Below are positions 5,974 to 8,468 of a DNA stretch of 8,468 bases, in pieces (position 1 is the stretch's first letter; every line of letters starts with the position of its first letter). A program made the position numbers and the translations under genes. The notes below the pieces were generated by a model that worked only from the letters and a program-made list of their open reading frames with translations, was not told the DNA's origin and ran no database searches. The DNA is from an uncultured Gammaproteobacteria bacterium (GTDB taxonomy: Bacteria; Pseudomonadota; Gammaproteobacteria; Halothiobacillales; Halothiobacillaceae), in contig CALKWL010000007.1 of NCBI GenBank assembly GCA_938004235.1, positions 1 to 8,468 on the forward strand, written 5' to 3'.

Positions 5974-7494
5974 ATGTGCGGAATTATTGGTGTCGTTGGT
6001 TGTTCTCCCGTTAACCAGATGATTTATGACGGGCTGACAATTTTGCAGCATCGTGGTCAGGATGCTGCGGGCATGATGACCTGCGAAAACGGTCGTTTTT
6101 ACCAACGCAAGGACAAGGGGCTGGTCAAGGACGTCTTCCACACCCGCCACATGCGCCAGCTGCACGGCAATATCGGCATTGGGCATGTGCGTTACCCTAC
6201 GGCGGGGAATGATTCCGCCGCCGAAGCGCAGCCGTTTTACGTCAATGCGCCCTACGGCATTGGCCTTGGACACAACGGTAACCTGACCAATACCGACGCC
6301 TTGCGCGTGGAATTGCACGAACAGGATCTGCGTCACATCAACACCACCTCGGATTCTGAAGTGCTGCTGAACGTGTTCGCCCACGAGATGCAGCGTTGCG
6401 GCAAGCTGCATCCGGAGCCGGCAGACGTGTTCGGCGCCATCGAGCGCGTGCACCGGCGCATCAAGGGCGGCTATGCCGTCGTTGGACTGATTGCCGGAAT
6501 GGGCGTGTTTGCTTTCCGCGACCCGTTTGGCTTGCGTCCGCTGTGCTACGGCACGCGCACTACAGAGCATGGAACCGAGGTGATGATTGCATCGGAAAGC
6601 GTGGCAGTGGATGCCCTGGGTTTTGAGCTGGTACGCGATCTGGCTCCTGGCGAGGCGATTTTTGTTTCGGAGGCGGGCGAGATTTTCACCCAGGCATGCG
6701 CCAGCCACTCGACCTATGCGCCGTGCATTTTCGAATTTGTCTATCTGGCGCGCCCGGATTCGATCATGGATGGTATTTCGGTCTATCAGGCGCGGATGCG
6801 CATGGGCGTCAAACTCGCGGACAAAGTGCGTCGCGATTGGCCGGAGCACGACATTGACGTGATTATTCCGATTCCGGATACCAGTCGCACCGCCGCCCTG
6901 GAAATGGCGGTGTCCCTCGGGCTGCCGTACCGTGAAGGTTTCATCAAGAACCGCTACATTGGCCGCACTTTTATCATGCCGGGGCAGGCGCAGCGCAAGA
7001 AGTCCGTGCGCCAGAAGCTCAATGCCATCGACCTGGAATTCGAAGGCAAGAACGTACTGCTGGTGGACGATTCCATCGTGCGCGGCACCACGTCGGCGGA
7101 AATTATCCGCATGGCGCGTGAAGCCGGCGCCAATAAGGTCTACATGGCTTCTGCCGCGCCGCCGGTGCGTTATGCCTATGTTTACGGCATCGACATGCCT
7201 TCACCGGATGAGCTGATTGCGCATGGGCGCTCCGAGGCCGAAGTGGGCGAGGCCATTGGCGCCGACCGCCTGATCTACCAGGAGCTGGATGACCTGATTG
7301 ACGCCGTGCGCGAAGGTCATCCGAGCATCACGCGTTACGATTGTTCCTGCTTTACCGGCGAGTACGTGACGGGCGATGTCACCGAAGAATATCTGGCCGC
7401 CGTGGCCGGGGTGCGGGCAGACGATGCCAAGCACGAAATCCAGGAGCGGCGTTCGCGCGATATCGTCACGGTGGGTTTGCATAATGCGGAATAA
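5974..7494 (+). CDS. purF: Amidophosphoribosyltransferase (glutamine PRPP amidotransferase)
   Basis: PurF performs the first committed step of purine synthesis: PRPP + glutamine gives 5-phosphoribosylamine, glutamate and pyrophosphate. The 506-residue protein (E. coli 505) has an N-terminal Ntn-type glutaminase domain (about 2-235) and a C-terminal phosphoribosyltransferase domain (about 260-470). I place the start at ATG 5974 rather than ATG 5968, because the catalytic nucleophile must be Cys2, exposed when Met1 is removed (MCGIIGVVG). Other visible active-site blocks are HVRYPTAG (71-78), HNGNLTN (100-106) and the PRPP loop VLLVDDSIVRGTTS (361-374). Like E. coli PurF it has no propeptide. 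The start lies nine bases after cvpA, and the last 11 bases overlap the L,D-transpeptidase gene. Confidence 0.97.
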   Translation: MCGIIGVVGCSPVNQMIYDGLTILQHRGQDAAGMMTCENGRFYQRKDKGLVKDVFHTRHMRQLHGNIGIGHVRYPTAGNDSAAEAQPFYVNAPYGIGLGHNGNLTNTDALRVELHEQDLRHINTTSDSEVLLNVFAHEMQRCGKLHPEPADVFGAIERVHRRIKGGYAVVGLIAGMGVFAFRDPFGLRPLCYGTRTTEHGTEVMIASESVAVDALGFELVRDLAPGEAIFVSEAGEIFTQACASHSTYAPCIFEFVYLARPDSIMDGISVYQARMRMGVKLADKVRRDWPEHDIDVIIPIPDTSRTAALEMAVSLGLPYREGFIKNRYIGRTFIMPGQAQRKKSVRQKLNAIDLEFEGKNVLLVDDSIVRGTTSAEIIRMAREAGANKVYMASAAPPVRYAYVYGIDMPSPDELIAHGRSEAEVGEAIGADRLIYQELDDLIDAVREGHPSITRYDCSCFTGEYVTGDVTEEYLAAVAGVRADDAKHEIQERRSRDIVTVGLHNAE

Positions 7495-8122
7495 GTCGGT
7501 GTTTCGTTCAGTCGCAGCGCTTTTGGGGGTATGGATGATGTTGAGCGCGGGCGCAGCGATGGCGGGCGATGCCCTGGATCCGCAGGCTTTGAAAGGCTCC
7601 AATGCCGTGCGTGCCGCCCAGCAACAACTCAAACAAGACGGTCAGATCTATGCGGTGGTGGCCATTGAAGCGCAGCGTTTGTACCTGATGCAGGACGGTC
7701 GCTTGCTCAAGGCTTATCCGGTTTCGACCTCGGCGTTTGGTTCCGGCGCGCAGGAAGGCAGTAATCAGACCCCGCTGGGCTTGCATCAGGTCAAGCAGAA
7801 GTTTGGTGACGGCGAGCCGCAGGGCATGGTGTTCAAGGCGCGCAAGCCGACCGGGCGCATTGCCGAGATCATCCGTGAACCCAAGGATATTCCGCAAGAC
7901 GACGTGACTACGCGCATCCTCTGGCTGGACGGCATGGAGCCGGGTGTCAATCAGGGCGGTAAGGTCGATTCTTACAAACGTTACATTTACATCCACGGCA
8001 CGCCGGAGGAGGGGTTGATTGGTCGTCCGGCCTCGCATGGTTGCGTGCGGATGTTGAATGCCGATGTGGTGGATGTGTTCAACAAACTGCCTGAAGGGAC
8101 TCTGGTTTACATCACGCCGTGA
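7484..8122 (+). CDS. Exported L,D-transpeptidase (YkuD domain)
   Basis: YkuD-family enzymes act in the periplasm, where they form 3-3 cross-links in peptidoglycan or attach lipoproteins to it through a catalytic cysteine. The 212-residue product begins with a signal peptide: basic MRNKSVFR, a hydrophobic core (about 9-24) and an AMA-G cleavage site after residue 27. The mature protein is essentially one YkuD domain, starting near AIEAQRLYLMQDGRLL (60-75). The catalytic motif is complete: His171-Gly172 and SHGCVRM (184-190) with Cys187 as nucleophile. I choose ATG 7484 because it gives the signal peptide; an upstream in-frame ATG (7376) would only read purF sequence out of frame. The gene overlaps purF by 11 bases, with GGTGGG (7470-7475) eight bases before its start, suggesting coupled translation. 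Which L,D-transpeptidase activity it has cannot be told from sequence alone. Confidence 0.93.
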   Translation: MRNKSVFRSVAALLGVWMMLSAGAAMAGDALDPQALKGSNAVRAAQQQLKQDGQIYAVVAIEAQRLYLMQDGRLLKAYPVSTSAFGSGAQEGSNQTPLGLHQVKQKFGDGEPQGMVFKARKPTGRIAEIIREPKDIPQDDVTTRILWLDGMEPGVNQGGKVDSYKRYIYIHGTPEEGLIGRPASHGCVRMLNADVVDVFNKLPEGTLVYITP

Positions 8123-8221
8123 GGGTTAGTTTTTTCACCGTCCTTGCTGACTGCATGGATTTGGTTTTGGATTTATCTTCCCCTTTTGATGCCGCCGTGG
8201 ACTGGCCTGTGGAGGCTGGGT
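8123..8221. other. T-rich gap after the transpeptidase gene
   Basis: No gene, clear promoter or strong terminator is seen. A run of six T (8130-8135) follows a short TCAC/GTGA pairing at the very end of the transpeptidase gene (8112-8122), which is too weak to call an intrinsic terminator. Confidence 0.5.
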
Positions 8222-8225
8222 AAAA

Positions 8226-8241
8226 GCGCCATGGATAGCGC
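8226..8241. repeat. Palindrome 1 with ATGGAT core
   Basis: GCGCCAT (8226-8232) faces ATAGCGC (8235-8241) across a central GG. Six of seven positions pair, with C8230:A8237 the mismatch. It is the weakest of the three related palindromes. Confidence 0.6.
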
Positions 8242-8305
8242 GGTACGGGTTTCGGTTTTCAGTTCCCCGTTTGGGGTCGCCGTGAACGGAGTGCTGTAGG
8301 CATGG

Positions 8306-8331
8306 TAAACAGGCCATGGATGGCCTGTTTA
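8306..8331. repeat. Palindrome 2 with ATGGAT core, perfect 12-bp arms
   Basis: TAAACAGGCCAT (8306-8317) is the exact reverse complement of ATGGCCTGTTTA (8320-8331), with only GG between them. As RNA, a two-base loop would force the last pairs open; as DNA it could form a cruciform or bind a dimeric protein. Confidence 0.85.
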
Positions 8332-8363
8332 GTCCCGTCGAGACATGGATGTCGCGTCGGGAC
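8332..8363. repeat. Palindrome 3 with ATGGAT core, 15-bp arms
   Basis: The left arm (GTCCCG...GACAT, 8332-8346) faces the right arm (ATGTC...CGGGAC, 8349-8363) across GG. Thirteen of fifteen positions pair; T8338:T8357 and A8341:G8354 are the mismatches. It directly abuts palindrome 2. Confidence 0.85.
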
Positions 8364-8430
8364 GGCCTTGCCGTAGGCGCTTTGTTCACGGCTTGCCCGC
8401 AGGGCGACCCCAAGGGGCGTGTTCTTTTGG

Positions 8431-8460
8431 TTACTTTTCTTGCACGAGCAAGAAAAGTAA
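8431..8460. repeat. Perfect 13-bp hairpin at the end of the element
   Basis: TTACTTTTCTTGC (8431-8443) is the exact reverse complement of GCAAGAAAAGTAA (8448-8460), with the loop ACGA. It is not followed by a T run, so it does not have the form of a standard intrinsic terminator on the + strand. Confidence 0.85.
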
Positions 8461-8468
8461 CTCGCCCG

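Larger units (their letters stand above)
8222..8468. repeat. Array of palindromes: REP-like intergenic element (continues past the window)
   Basis: The last 247 bases are built from nested inverted repeats instead of codons. In order: an imperfect palindrome at 8226-8241; CCCC/GGGG at 8265-8276; a near-perfect 26-base palindrome at 8306-8331; a 32-base palindrome at 8332-8363; a short hairpin ACGGC/GCCGT at 8362-8374; CCCC/GGGG at 8408-8417; and a perfect 13-bp hairpin at 8431-8460. The three main palindromes share the core ATGGAT with GG as the centre. An outer inverted repeat (8273-8287 with 8384-8411) encloses the middle ones. From memory, similar CATGGATG-centred palindromes and a TTACTTTTCTTGC hairpin recur between genes in various gammaproteobacteria; I cannot check this here. 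Copy number in this genome is unknown. Confidence 0.65.

Noticed and set aside
7376..7483. Upstream start for the L,D-transpeptidase
   Set aside because: The added residues are purF read in another frame and would bury the signal peptide.
8112..8135. Intrinsic terminator after the L,D-transpeptidase
   Set aside because: The stem has only four pairs (TCAC/GTGA) and is separated from the T run by eight or so bases.
8135..8413. Minus-strand 92-codon open frame over the palindrome array
   Set aside because: Its sequence derives wholly from the inverted repeats, a common source of spurious predicted proteins.

Overview
The window is a GC-rich stretch of a proteobacterial chromosome. The sequences closely resemble gammaproteobacterial orthologues: S6 opens like the E. 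coli protein, and the purA-rnr-rlmB-rpsF-rpsR-rplI order is a familiar gammaproteobacterial one. I cannot name the genus. All nine genes lie on the + strand and look intact, except purA, which is cut by the left edge.

Region 1 (1-4024) holds the 3' end of purA (adenylosuccinate synthetase), a 247-base lower-GC gap without a convincing gene, then rnr (RNase R) and rlmB (23S rRNA Gm2251 methyltransferase), which overlap by four bases (ATGA). The E. coli nsrR gene that separates purA from rnr is missing here. Region 2 (4025-5370) is a ribosomal protein operon: a perfect TATAAT, a leader of about 100 nt that may carry an S6:S18 autoregulatory RNA fold, then rpsF, rpsR and rplI, closed by a strong intrinsic terminator. 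There is no priB between rpsF and rpsR, and dnaB does not follow rplI.

Region 3 (5371-8122) is a separate transcription unit with its own candidate promoter: cvpA (inner-membrane protein), purF (amidophosphoribosyltransferase, first step of purine synthesis), and an exported YkuD-type L,D-transpeptidase whose start lies inside the last codons of purF. Region 4 (8123-8468) has no credible gene. From about 8222 it is a compact array of palindromes, three of them centred on the same ATGGAT core, enclosed partly by a longer inverted repeat and ending in a perfect 13-bp hairpin. It looks like a dispersed, REP-like intergenic element and continues beyond the right edge.

Functionally the window is mainly housekeeping: purine synthesis (purA, purF), RNA quality control and rRNA modification (rnr, rlmB), ribosome assembly (rpsF, rpsR, rplI) and envelope maintenance (cvpA, L,D-transpeptidase). 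No new multi-gene system is visible. The parts that merit a second look are the terminal palindrome array, the rpsF leader, the purF/transpeptidase overlap and the unusual charged tail of RNase R.
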